Shown: piece after piece, positions 44,165 to 52,931 of the stretch
Layout: every line of letters begins with the position of its first letter
Numbering within the stretch: position 1 is the first letter of the stretch
Assembly (NCBI GenBank): GCA_900544615.1
Contig: UQVS01000006.1
Coordinates: 1-64,000 of the forward strand
Direction: 5' to 3'
From: an uncultured Oscillibacter sp.
GTDB lineage: Bacteria > Bacillota > Clostridia > Oscillospirales > Oscillospiraceae
DNA: 64,000 nt
Translations under genes and position numbers: made by a program
Notes under the pieces: generated by a model
Database searches by the model: none
The model's input: the letters and a program-made list of their open reading frames with translations, nothing else
What the model was told of the DNA's origin: nothing

Positions 44165-44551
44165 TTACCAGTACAGGAACGCATCCATCAGGCCGCCCAG
44201 CACATTCAGCACCATAATGCCCACGATGAACCATGCAAGCCATTTCAGCACTGCGGGACGGTTCTGCTCCTGCGTCCGGGCAGAGCGGGCCGTCTGGCCG
44301 GTGCGGCGCGTTCCCTTGGAAAGCCCCGTGCGCCTGCGCTCCCGATTCTCTTCATGCAGCTCCTCATGGACAAAGGAACCAGCATGATTCTTCTCATTGA
44401 TGCCCTCCACCCGGATCACACTGCCGTCTGCATCAATGGCCGTGGACTTCGGCGGCTGGGTAAACGCGCCGCACCGGGGGCAAAAATCCTCCGCATCGAA
44501 ATTATAAACCTTCCCGCATTCGTGGCACCGTACTTTCCGCACTGCACTCAC
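44165..44551 (-). CDS. Zinc-ribbon protein with a C-terminal membrane anchor
   Basis: The 128-residue product has an N-terminal CxxC...CPRC zinc ribbon (CHECGKVYNFDAEDFCPRCG), a basic, Arg-rich middle and a C-terminal hydrophobic helix (LAWFIVGIMVLNVLGGLM). It is a tail-anchored type; function unknown. Confidence 0.72.
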   Translation of the reverse strand: MSAVRKVRCHECGKVYNFDAEDFCPRCGAFTQPPKSTAIDADGSVIRVEGINEKNHAGSFVHEELHEENRERRRTGLSKGTRRTGQTARSARTQEQNRPAVLKWLAWFIVGIMVLNVLGGLMDAFLYW

Positions 44552-44733
44552 CTGCCCTTTCTCTCTCAGCCTGTTGACCTGATTCTATCACATCCGCATC
44601 CGTTTGAGAAGTCAATTTTGCGGAAAATCCGTTCTCTCTTTCGTTTTCCTGCCCCAGCGGAACGTCCCGGAAATCAAGAAAGCCTGCCGAAAACGGCAGG
44701 CTTCCCTGTACTGTTTTTATTTGTCAGGCACGA

Positions 44734-46959
44734 TCAGACGTCCGCCGTGTCCCGTTCCGGGTCTTTCTCCGCTTCGGGAACCGTCTCCGGCTGGGCCTCG
44801 CCGTTTTCCGGCAGAGTATCCTGCTCCTTGCGGGCGGGAAGCTTCCCTGCCGCTGACTTCAGCGCCTTGGCGGTCCGGGACTCCTTCTTGGGAGCCGGGG
44901 TACGCCAGTGGAGGGTCGTTTTGTTGAACACCGGCTCACAGACATACAGAACCGCCGGCATGATGAACAGGCACACAAAGGCGGAGATCAGTGCGCCGCG
45001 GGCCAGCATGATGCAGAGGTCGCCGATCAGGTCGATGGAGGACACGAAGGACACACCCAGCGTGGCGCAGAACAGCACCAGCGCGCTGGTGACAATGGAG
45101 GAGTCCGCCGAATCCGCCGCGATGCGGATGGCCTCCTTCCTCGACTTGCCGCTCTGAAGCTCCTCCTGGAACCGGGACGTCATCAAAATGGCGTAGTCCA
45201 CCGTGGCGCCCAGCTGCACGCAGCTGATGATCGTCGGCGCAATGAACGCCGTGGACGCGCCGGTGAAGTAGGAGAGGCCTTGATTCAGGAAGATGGCCAG
45301 CTCGATGGTGGCCACCAGCACAGCCGGAATCGCAATGGATTTGAACGTCCACGCCACGATCAGGAAGATGCAGGCGATGGACAGGTAGTTAGCCACTGCG
45401 AAGTCCACAGCCGTGGTGTCGATCAGATCCCGGTACATGGCGCCCTCGCCGGTAATCATGGCGTTTTCATCGTACTCATGCAGGATGGCGTTCATCTCAT
45501 CCAGCTGATTGGCCACCGCGTCCGTGGCGGGAGAATAGCTGGAGTTCACCATCATCAGCTGGTAGCCCCCCTGCTTGAGCATATCCTTCACCGCATCCGG
45601 GATGAAGAAATCGGGGATGCCGGTTCCCAGCATCTTGTGGTAGGACACCACAGAGGTCACGCCCTTGACCTCCTCCATGCGGTTTTCGATGTCGCTCATC
45701 TCCGCAGGGGTCAGGTCGTCCCGCAGGACAATGAAGTGAGAGGTGGCCATGTCGAAGTCGTTTTTCAGCTTCTCGTTGGACACAATGGAAGGCAGGTCCC
45801 GCGGCAGGGACTCATCCAGCTTATAGTAGATCCCGGCGTGGGACTGAGCGTAATAGGAAGGAATGAACAGCAGGATGAACAGCACCATCATGGCCTTGTT
45901 GTGCCGCAGGATAAAGCTGTTTACCTTGTCAAAGCTGGGCATCAGGCTCTTGTGCTTATGCTTGGCGATCTGCTTGTCGAAGATCAGCACCAGAGAGGGC
46001 AGCACCAGAATGACGGTGGCCACGCCCAGCACCACGCCCTTGGCCATGACGATGCCGATATCCCGGCCCAGCGTCAGCCGCATGACGCACAGCGCCAGGA
46101 AGCCCGCCACTGTGGTGATGCAGGAGGAGGACAGGGAGCGGAAAGCCGCAACCACGGCCTGCGCCATGGCGTCCCGCTCATCCTCATAGTTGGGCCGCTC
46201 CTCCTCATACCGATGGTAGAGGAAAATGGAGTAGTCCATGGTCACACCCAACTGTAGGACGGCAGCGATTGCTTTTGTGATGTACGAGATCTCCCCCAGG
46301 AATATGTTGGTACCCATGTTGTAGATGACCGCAAGGCCGATACTGGCCAGAAAGATAAAGGGCAGCACCGTGGATTCCAGCGTCAGCAGCATGGCGCACA
46401 GGGCCATGAGGACGGCCAGGCCTACAAACATGGGCAGCTCGCTGTCCATCAGGTCGCGGGTATCCTTGATGACCACGGAAAATCCGGCCAGAAAGCACTT
46501 TTCGTTGCAGGCCTTCCGCACCTGCTCAATGGCCTCCATGGTCTCGTCAGACGCGCCGGGATGGTCGTACTGAATGATCATCATGGTCGCGTCCCCGGAG
46601 AAGAACATATCCCGGAAATTGGCGGGAATCATATCCGTGGGGATCTGAACGCCCATGAGGTTGCTGATCCAGATGGCGTTGGAAACGCCGGGAATCTCCT
46701 TGATCTCATTGATCAGGCTGTTGGTATAGCCTGCCGGCATATCCTCCACCACCAGCATACTGGTAGCGGCCATTTTGAAGGGATCCTCCAGCAGCTTCTC
46801 GCCCTGAGAGGAGGGCAGATCCTCCGGCAGATAAGAAAGAATATCATAATTGATGCGGGTGGAAATATAGCCGATGGCGGAAGGGATCAGCAGAAGCACA
46901 GCGATGAATGCCACCAGCTTCGGCTTCCGGGTCAGCCAGTTTGCGATTTTTTCAACCAT
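44734..46959 (-). CDS. MMPL/RND-type efflux transporter
   Basis: The 741-residue protein has the duplicated RND plan: one N-terminal helix, an extracytoplasmic loop, then five to six helices, repeated. Typical motifs are LGVTMDYSIFLYHRYEEER and its second copy LGATVDYAILMTSRFQEE, where the Asp carries the proton path. It ends in an acidic Glu/Pro tail. Six bases separate it from the upstream coiled-coil protein gene, so the two form an operon; the substrate may be a lipid or hydrophobic compound. Confidence 0.92.
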   Translation of the reverse strand: MVEKIANWLTRKPKLVAFIAVLLLIPSAIGYISTRINYDILSYLPEDLPSSQGEKLLEDPFKMAATSMLVVEDMPAGYTNSLINEIKEIPGVSNAIWISNLMGVQIPTDMIPANFRDMFFSGDATMMIIQYDHPGASDETMEAIEQVRKACNEKCFLAGFSVVIKDTRDLMDSELPMFVGLAVLMALCAMLLTLESTVLPFIFLASIGLAVIYNMGTNIFLGEISYITKAIAAVLQLGVTMDYSIFLYHRYEEERPNYEDERDAMAQAVVAAFRSLSSSCITTVAGFLALCVMRLTLGRDIGIVMAKGVVLGVATVILVLPSLVLIFDKQIAKHKHKSLMPSFDKVNSFILRHNKAMMVLFILLFIPSYYAQSHAGIYYKLDESLPRDLPSIVSNEKLKNDFDMATSHFIVLRDDLTPAEMSDIENRMEEVKGVTSVVSYHKMLGTGIPDFFIPDAVKDMLKQGGYQLMMVNSSYSPATDAVANQLDEMNAILHEYDENAMITGEGAMYRDLIDTTAVDFAVANYLSIACIFLIVAWTFKSIAIPAVLVATIELAIFLNQGLSYFTGASTAFIAPTIISCVQLGATVDYAILMTSRFQEELQSGKSRKEAIRIAADSADSSIVTSALVLFCATLGVSFVSSIDLIGDLCIMLARGALISAFVCLFIMPAVLYVCEPVFNKTTLHWRTPAPKKESRTAKALKSAAGKLPARKEQDTLPENGEAQPETVPEAEKDPERDTADV

Positions 46960-46965
46960 GGCCGA

Positions 46966-49659
46966 TCAGTCCTTTCCGCCGAACAGGCCGGTAACGGCAG
47001 ACCAGAGGTCTTTGAACATCTGTGCCACCCGGCCCCAGAAGGTGGTCTGGGTCTCCGCCGCAGTCTCCGTTTCGTCATCTGCCTCATCCGGCACGGTGAT
47101 CTCCTGCGTGCGGATCAGCACCTGAATACTTTCGGGAGAGGGATTGCGGCTGTCGGTCAGGGACACGGCGTCTGCGGTGGCATCCATCAGCAGGAGATTG
47201 TTCACATCACCGGTGTATTCGTCCCATGTGTCCTCAATGATATCGCAGATACTGGACTTGGCGTCCTTGATCTGTCCGGCTGTGCTCATGGTCTTGGCCG
47301 TGCTACGGAGAACAGCCGCCAGACCTTCCAGCGTCTGCTTGGTGCCGTCGTCCAGCGTGGAGCCGGTGGACTTCATCAGGTTTTCGGTATCCGTCACCAG
47401 AGACTGGGTGTCCCGGATGGTCTTGACGGCGCTGTTGCTGAGACTGCTGACGGTTTTCAGGCTCTCCTGAAGGGTCGGCTCGTAGTCGTTGAGGGTGTCC
47501 CGCAGTTTCTCCACGTCGCTGAGGATATCCCGCAGGTCAGAGGATGCGTAGCGGATGGCAGCGGAGAGATCTTCCGCGCTGTCCAGCATATCAGACAGAT
47601 CCTCGATCCGGCCGCAGAGAGTACTCAGATCGTTGACCACCTGAGTCGTCGGATTCTTCAGCTTGGTCATCACATCCGTTACGGACTTTTGAAGCTTGGC
47701 GATCTCCGCCATGGCGCTGTCCAGACCGCCGGAAATCAGATCCACCACAGCGCCGCCGACGCTCTCGCTGGAATCTGCGGATTCTTCCGTCTTGCTCTCG
47801 TCACTGCCGGTATCTGCGCTGCCTTCCCCGGAAGAAGCCGCAGGATCTTTATGCAGCAGTTCGCCGGACAGGGTGCCGCCGCTTGCGGGGGTGTCCCCGC
47901 CCTCTACCTTGCCGGAGGCGTACACCAGCCACAGGTCGTTCATCTGCTTGGCTGTAGCGGCATCCTGCCCCAACACCTTCTGGCAGAACTGCTGGAAGGT
48001 CAGTCCAGCCTTGGCCTGAAAACCGGTTTCCAGCGTAATTGCGCCCTCCAGCTGCTGGATACCCGCTTCCAGCTTCTTAATGCCGGCCTCCGCTTCCTGA
48101 ATGCCTTGTTCCAGAGCGATCACACGGGCATCATCCTCGCCTGCGCCAGCCGCTTTCAATGCCTGAAGCTGCTGCTGTGCCGCCGTGAGTTTCTCTTTTG
48201 TCTCTGCCAAAGTCTGCTCGTAACCGCTCAACGCTGCCTTCAGTCCCGCAAGGCCGCCATACTGCTGGACTGCTGCTGCCGCCGCACTGGCAGTTGCCGC
48301 GGCCTCCGTGCTGGAAGACCCGTTCAGCTCCAGCAGGGTCTGATAGAAGCTCTGCCGGTCAGCTGCCACATAGGCGCTGTGGGCCTTCTTCACCTTGGCC
48401 ACCGTGATGGAGCCGATATTCTGGTTGTCGTCAATGGTTTTGTCGATCTCAGCGGTGGTATCCTTCACCGTGCCGCCCAGCGCGTCCTGAAGCTTTTTCA
48501 GGCTCCGGCGCAGGCTGCCCATGCTGTCCAGCACAGCCTGCAGATCGCCCTTGCCGTCCTCCAGATCCTCCAGTGCATCTTCCACGTCTACCAGATCTTT
48601 TCTCAGGGTGGAAACGGTATCCACCATGCTGTTGAGGGTGGCCTTGGAGCTGGTAATGGTCTTGCTCAGAGCCGTGATCTGGCTCTCCACCGGCTCCAGC
48701 ACATCCGCCAGATTGGAAAGATCCGCCCGCAGGGCATCGGTGCCGCTGTAGATGGTATTCTTGCCGCTGGAGAAGATGTTCCGGGCCTGATTCAGCTGAT
48801 CCAGACCGTTGGCGGATGCATTCAGGCTGCCGGTCATGGCCGCCATGGCGTCCAGCAGGGAATCCATGCTGCCGGAGAGCTTGTTGTAGTTCTCCTCCAG
48901 ATCGTCCTTCCGTTCGGACAGCTTGGTGATCTCCTCAAGCTGGCTCAACGTGGCAGGCACCATCAGGAAGGTCATGCCGCCAAAGGAGAAATCGTTGCTG
49001 CCCACCCGGATGGTGTAATGACATTCCTCGCCGGGCAGGCCGATGAACAGCACCGCCCGCAGGTTGCCGATCAGCTGCACCTGTGCGCCGGGTGCTTCCA
49101 GAGACAGGATGTCGTCCTGATTGAAGATGGCCATGGCTTCCAGCGTGTAGTTGTTCCGGGCGTATTCGCTGGCCGTTTCATTGGGGACGGCGTCCAGATT
49201 GATCTCCACCACGCCGGTCTTGCCTGCCAGATCCTCCGCCTTGGTGGGAACGCCGTTGAGGGTGTAGCTCACGGACAGCGTCCAGGGCAGCTGCTCAAAG
49301 GGCTTCGCCGTTTTGCCCTCGAAATAGAAGGTGCCGGGCAGATTGCTCTCATCCAGCTGGAACACGGTCTTGCCGTCCGTCCGGGTCGGCTCGGTGCCAT
49401 CGGTCAGGTTGATGACCTCATCATAGTCGCCGTAGTCCGTCAGTGTGGAGATGCCGTTGGTGCGGTAGCTCTTGACCACGCTGCCGTCGGTCAGGTTGCC
49501 ATAATAATCCGTCATGGCGTAGTATGCCTCGTCATAGGTGGCGGTCACACCGTCATCGATGGCGACCGCCGGAATGGCGCCAAGCACCATCAGGGCGGAC
49601 AGGGCGCAGCTTCCGATCCGCAGAAGCTGCCGTTTCACGGTTTTCACTGGTTTTTGCAT
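46966..49659 (-). CDS. Large exported coiled-coil protein, partner of the MMPL transporter
   Basis: The 897-residue protein starts with a signal peptide (ALSALMVLGAIPAVA), then a beta-rich domain (about 35-240) and several hundred residues of coiled coil (SLLDAMAAMTGSLNASANGLDQL and many LxxL-type heptads), an acidic low-complexity insert, further coiled coil and an amphipathic C-terminal helix (WGRVAQMFKDLWSAVTGLF). There is no clear transmembrane bundle, unlike YhgE/Pip proteins. Its position directly before the MMPL gene suggests an extracytoplasmic adaptor or docking partner. Family not certain. Start at 49659 rather than an upstream alternative because the signal peptide then begins normally. 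Confidence 0.72.
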   Translation of the reverse strand: MQKPVKTVKRQLLRIGSCALSALMVLGAIPAVAIDDGVTATYDEAYYAMTDYYGNLTDGSVVKSYRTNGISTLTDYGDYDEVINLTDGTEPTRTDGKTVFQLDESNLPGTFYFEGKTAKPFEQLPWTLSVSYTLNGVPTKAEDLAGKTGVVEINLDAVPNETASEYARNNYTLEAMAIFNQDDILSLEAPGAQVQLIGNLRAVLFIGLPGEECHYTIRVGSNDFSFGGMTFLMVPATLSQLEEITKLSERKDDLEENYNKLSGSMDSLLDAMAAMTGSLNASANGLDQLNQARNIFSSGKNTIYSGTDALRADLSNLADVLEPVESQITALSKTITSSKATLNSMVDTVSTLRKDLVDVEDALEDLEDGKGDLQAVLDSMGSLRRSLKKLQDALGGTVKDTTAEIDKTIDDNQNIGSITVAKVKKAHSAYVAADRQSFYQTLLELNGSSSTEAAATASAAAAAVQQYGGLAGLKAALSGYEQTLAETKEKLTAAQQQLQALKAAGAGEDDARVIALEQGIQEAEAGIKKLEAGIQQLEGAITLETGFQAKAGLTFQQFCQKVLGQDAATAKQMNDLWLVYASGKVEGGDTPASGGTLSGELLHKDPAASSGEGSADTGSDESKTEESADSSESVGGAVVDLISGGLDSAMAEIAKLQKSVTDVMTKLKNPTTQVVNDLSTLCGRIEDLSDMLDSAEDLSAAIRYASSDLRDILSDVEKLRDTLNDYEPTLQESLKTVSSLSNSAVKTIRDTQSLVTDTENLMKSTGSTLDDGTKQTLEGLAAVLRSTAKTMSTAGQIKDAKSSICDIIEDTWDEYTGDVNNLLLMDATADAVSLTDSRNPSPESIQVLIRTQEITVPDEADDETETAAETQTTFWGRVAQMFKDLWSAVTGLFGGKD

Positions 49660-49696
49660 CGTACTTTCTTCCTTTATGATAAATTTCAGAACCAAC

Positions 49697-50842
49697 TTAG
49701 TCAAAACTGCGGGGCAGTCTCAGATCCGTCCGCTCCCACGGCATTCCCCGTGCGTTTTCCCCGAAGTGTCCGTAGCAGGCCAGCGGCTGATAGATGGGCT
49801 GTGTCAATCCGAACCGCCGGATGATCACGCCGGGCCGCATATCAACGTTTTCCTCCAGCCAACCGGCCAGCGCCTCGTCCCGGACTGTCCCGGTGCCGTA
49901 GGTATCCACCGCCACGCTGACGGGGTCCGCCAGACCGATGGCATAGGCCAGCTGCACTTCACAGCGCTCCGCCAGCCCTGCCGCCACAATATTCTTAGCC
50001 AGATACCGGGCCAGATATGCCCCGGTGCGGTCCATTTTCGTAGGATCTTTTCCTGATATGGAGCCGCCGCCATGCCGGGCCGCACTGCCATAGGTGTCCG
50101 CCAGCAGCTTCCGGCCTGTCAGGCCGCTGTCGCCGGCGGGGCCGCCGATGACAAACCGTCCCGTTGGGTTTATATATAATAAGGTATTTTCATCGACCAG
50201 CTCCGCGGGCAGCGTCGGTAAGATCACCTTCTGCCGCAAGGCCTCCCGCAGATCCTCCACAGCGATATCCGGCGCGTGCTGCGCGGAAAGCACTACGGTG
50301 GTGATCCCCACCGGAACGCCATCCCGGTAAGCCACGCTGACCTGGGCCTTGCCGTCCGGCCGGAGCCATGGCAGCGTGCCGTCCCGTCCCACGGCCTCCA
50401 GCCGCCGCGCCAGCCGGTTGGCCAGCGTGATAGGCAGCGGCATGAGATCTTCTGTCTCCCGGCAGGCATATCCAAACAGGATGCCCTGATCTCCCGCGCC
50501 GGTATCCTCCGCCGCCCGGTGACTGACGCCCCGCGCAATATCCGGGGATTGGGGGTGCATATGCACCTGTACAGAGCAGGTCTCCCAGTCAAAGCCCAGC
50601 TCCGGCCGGTCATATCCGATCTTTCGCAGCACCTCTCTGGCGATCGTTTCATAGTCCGGCTCCTGTCGGGCGCTCAATTCGCCGAAGATGCACAAGCCAT
50701 CCTTCCAGACTGCCGTTTCACAGGCCACCCGCGCTTCCGGCTCCTCCGCCAGCACCGCGTCCAGCACGGCGTCGGCGATCTGGTCGCAGATTTTGTCCGG
50801 ATGACCCCGTGTCACAGCTTCCGATGTCAGAATGTGTTCCAT
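49697..50842 (-). CDS. metK: S-adenosylmethionine synthetase
   Basis: The 381-residue protein has the MetK motifs GHPDKICDQIADAVLD, GAGDQGILFGYAC and RFVIGGPAGDSGLTGRK, and KDPTKMDRTGAYLARYLAKN. It makes SAM from methionine and ATP. ATG at 50842 has GGGGAG upstream. I found no SAM riboswitch in the upstream region. It precedes the coiled-coil gene by 37 bases. Confidence 0.96.
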   Translation of the reverse strand: MEHILTSEAVTRGHPDKICDQIADAVLDAVLAEEPEARVACETAVWKDGLCIFGELSARQEPDYETIAREVLRKIGYDRPELGFDWETCSVQVHMHPQSPDIARGVSHRAAEDTGAGDQGILFGYACRETEDLMPLPITLANRLARRLEAVGRDGTLPWLRPDGKAQVSVAYRDGVPVGITTVVLSAQHAPDIAVEDLREALRQKVILPTLPAELVDENTLLYINPTGRFVIGGPAGDSGLTGRKLLADTYGSAARHGGGSISGKDPTKMDRTGAYLARYLAKNIVAAGLAERCEVQLAYAIGLADPVSVAVDTYGTGTVRDEALAGWLEENVDMRPGVIIRRFGLTQPIYQPLACYGHFGENARGMPWERTDLRLPRSFD

Positions 50843-50920
50843 GCGTTCTCCCCTGTTTCCATACGGGCCATTGTACGCCCGCTTTCTATTCTGCGCTGCA
50901 AGTCTACCATCCTCATTCAT

Positions 50921-50975
50921 AAAAAAAAACAGACAAATCCCGCCCCTGTGTACAAACTTCATACACAGACGGGGG
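50921..50975 (-). promoter_or_regulatory. Hairpin plus T9 tract upstream of metK
   Basis: Leftward, a stem CCCC(GT)CTGTGTA / TACACAGGGG (50943-50952 with 50962-50975, two-base bulge) is followed after 13 bases by nine T residues (50921-50929), about 80 bases before metK. It may be a leader attenuator; the stem-to-T distance is longer than in a standard terminator. Confidence 0.4.
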
Positions 50976-51034
50976 ATGTGCCTATTAGGCAATTTCCAGA
51001 AAATGCCTAAATTCAGAGGCGTGCAAATTGATAC

Positions 51035-51064
51035 TTGAAGTGAACCGGCCACTTCGTGTATAAT
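51035..51064 (+). promoter_or_regulatory. tetR promoter with an internal operator dyad
   Basis: TTGAAG (51035-51040) and TATAAT (51059-51064) are 18 bases apart. GAAGTG (51037-51042) and CACTTC (51050-51055) form a perfect dyad inside the promoter, the expected place for TetR autorepression. Confidence 0.75.
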
Positions 51065-51102
51065 ATATCTGTGTAATATTGGAAAACACGCGGAGGAAAA
51101 AC

Positions 51103-51678
51103 ATGGCCCAACATACCAAAAACGCCATTCGGCTGGCGTTCATCCAGCTGCTGAACGAACGGCCGCTGGATAAGATTTCCATTAAGGATATTGCAGAAAA
51201 AAGCTCCGTCAACCGCAATACCTTTTATTACTATTACGTAGATATCTTTGCTCTTGTGGAGGATATTCTCCAGCTGGAAGCGGAGGATTTTCAGGCCAAG
51301 ATGCACCGGTACGACAGCTGGCAGGAGGCGTTCCGGGATGCCACGGCCTTTGCCGCAGAGAATAAGCGGGCTGTGTACCACCTGTACAACTCCGGCAATC
51401 AGGAAACGCTGCGCCGGTACTATCACAACGTGATTCTGGCCGCCATCACCTCTTATATCCGGGATCAGGCAGAGGGCCTGAATGCGGATGAGGAGGATAT
51501 CCGAGTCCTTGCGGAATTCTATTCCGCCGCATTGGCCGGCCTTACCGTTCTGTGGCTGCAAAGCGGCATGAAATATGACGCCGAGGAGTACATCGACCAT
51601 CTTGGGAGGCTCTTGGACGGCAACATCCGCCATACGCTGGAACACAGCTGCCGTGCCGCAGGGCAGCCCGACGCATGA
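51103..51678 (+). CDS. TetR/AcrR family regulator
   Basis: The 191-residue protein has the TetR N-terminal helix-turn-helix (ISIKDIAEKSSVNRNTFYYYYVDIFALVEDIL) and an unspecific ligand-binding C-terminal domain. ATG at 51103 has GGAGG upstream. A promoter dyad suggests autorepression. Such regulators often control MMPL pumps; the MMPL operon lies across metK on the other strand, so a link is possible but not shown. Confidence 0.88.
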   Translation: MAQHTKNAIRLAFIQLLNERPLDKISIKDIAEKSSVNRNTFYYYYVDIFALVEDILQLEAEDFQAKMHRYDSWQEAFRDATAFAAENKRAVYHLYNSGNQETLRRYYHNVILAAITSYIRDQAEGLNADEEDIRVLAEFYSAALAGLTVLWLQSGMKYDAEEYIDHLGRLLDGNIRHTLEHSCRAAGQPDA

Positions 51679-51737
51679 TCTCCCATCCGGCAGCCGCCGG
51701 GAAACGACCGCCAACCAATCCGCAAAGGAGTGACGCT

Positions 51738-52538
51738 ATGCTTGTCATGATTCGGGGAGCCGGGGACATTGCCACCGGCATCGCCCTGCGGCTTCACCGC
51801 TCCGGCTATCGCCTGATCCTGACCGACCTGCCCCAGCCTACCTCCATCCGGCGAACGGTCTGCTTTTCCGAGGCAGTCTGGCGCGGCCGCTGCACAGTGG
51901 AAGATACGGAAGCCGTTCTGGCTCATACCCCGCAGAAAGCGCTGGCTCTTACGGAGCAGGGCCGGGTCGCCGTGCTGACCGATCCGGAAAGCGCCTGTAT
52001 CCGGCAGCTGCACCCCAACGCGGTGGTGGACGCGATTCTGGCAAAACGCAATCTGGGAACTTCCATGGCCGATGCCCCGGTGGTGATCGCCGTCGGCCCC
52101 GGCTTTACCGCCGGCGTGGACTGCCACGCCGCTGTGGAGACCATGCGGGGACACACACTGGGCCGTGTCCTCTATACCGGCAGCCCCCTGCCCAATACCG
52201 GCGTTCCCGGCGTCATTGGTGGCCAGAGCGCCCTGCGTATCCTTCGCGCCCCGGCGGCAGGCGTTTTTCACCCGGAAATGGAAATTGGGCAGCTGGTTCA
52301 CGCCGGGGATATTGCCGCTACGGTAAACGGCGTCCCCATGGTCTGCGCCATCGACGGATGCCTGCGGGGCCTGCTTCACGAAGGTCTGACCGTTTTTTCC
52401 GGCATGAAGTGCGGAGATGTGGATCCCCGCGGCAATGCCGCCAACTGCGTGACCGCTTCTGACAAGGCTCTGGCCGTAGGCGGCGGCGTACTGGAAGCGC
52501 TGCTGCACTTTGGCTGTCTGCCGGATCAGCGCATCTGA
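51738..52538 (+). CDS. yqeB: YqeB/EF2563-family selenium-dependent molybdenum hydroxylase accessory protein
   Basis: The 266-residue protein starts with a Rossmann-like VMIRGAGDIATGIALRLHRSGYRL and contains VVIAVGPGFTAGVDCHAAVETMRGH and TGSPLPNTGVPGVIGG, the signatures of the EF2563 family that accompanies selenium-dependent molybdenum hydroxylases. The hydroxylase and other accessory genes are not in the window. AAAGGAG precedes the ATG. Confidence 0.85.
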   Translation: MLVMIRGAGDIATGIALRLHRSGYRLILTDLPQPTSIRRTVCFSEAVWRGRCTVEDTEAVLAHTPQKALALTEQGRVAVLTDPESACIRQLHPNAVVDAILAKRNLGTSMADAPVVIAVGPGFTAGVDCHAAVETMRGHTLGRVLYTGSPLPNTGVPGVIGGQSALRILRAPAAGVFHPEMEIGQLVHAGDIAATVNGVPMVCAIDGCLRGLLHEGLTVFSGMKCGDVDPRGNAANCVTASDKALAVGGGVLEALLHFGCLPDQRI

Positions 52539-52556
52539 TTCCATAGCTAACGATTC

Positions 52557-52588
52557 CGCAGGAGGACGCTTTGAAAGCGCCCCCTGCG
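52557..52588 (+). terminator. Terminator after yqeB
   Basis: CGCAGG/CCTGCG stems around an inner ACGCTTT/AAAGCG hairpin, followed by TTTATTTTA. The rest of 52539-52931 is non-coding leader and the cstA promoter. Confidence 0.75.
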
Positions 52589-52823
52589 TTTATTTTATGT
52601 CCTGCAATCCCCCGCTGCCGTGCCATTCCACAACGGGCAAACCGGGGCAGTTCCACCTGACAAGTCCCCCGGCAGTTCTCTCTTTGCCCCTGTTAATACC
52701 CATAAGCAAACAGGCTGTTCCTGTCGCTTATCCATAAGTATTTTGTCTATATTTTGTGCAAAATGCGTTAAAATGTCGTGAATACCCACGAAGTACATTG
52801 GATTATTTTGTTGATTTTGGAAA

Positions 52824-52851
52824 TTGAAGTTTTGCATTTCTATGGTAGTAT
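52824..52851 (+). promoter_or_regulatory. Probable cstA promoter
   Basis: TTGAAG (52824-52829) and TAGTAT (52846-52851) are 16 bases apart; a GGGAA/TTCCC hairpin follows in the leader at about 52863-52883. Confidence 0.55.
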
Positions 52852-52931
52852 GTTGATGGATATGGGAAGGTAAACGGTTTCCCATGTTCAAATTGACATT
52901 GTCAATCGTGTGTAGGAAAGGAGAACAAACA

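Noticed and set aside
46561..49824. Very long open frame on the + strand opposite the coiled-coil protein gene
   Set aside because: It is antisense to a gene with a signal peptide and ribosome-binding site; its His/Gln-rich translation matches no family and is a GC-rich third-position artefact.
50843..51060. SAM riboswitch upstream of metK
   Set aside because: No SAM-I or SAM-II conserved core could be found in the leader; only a hairpin with a T tract.
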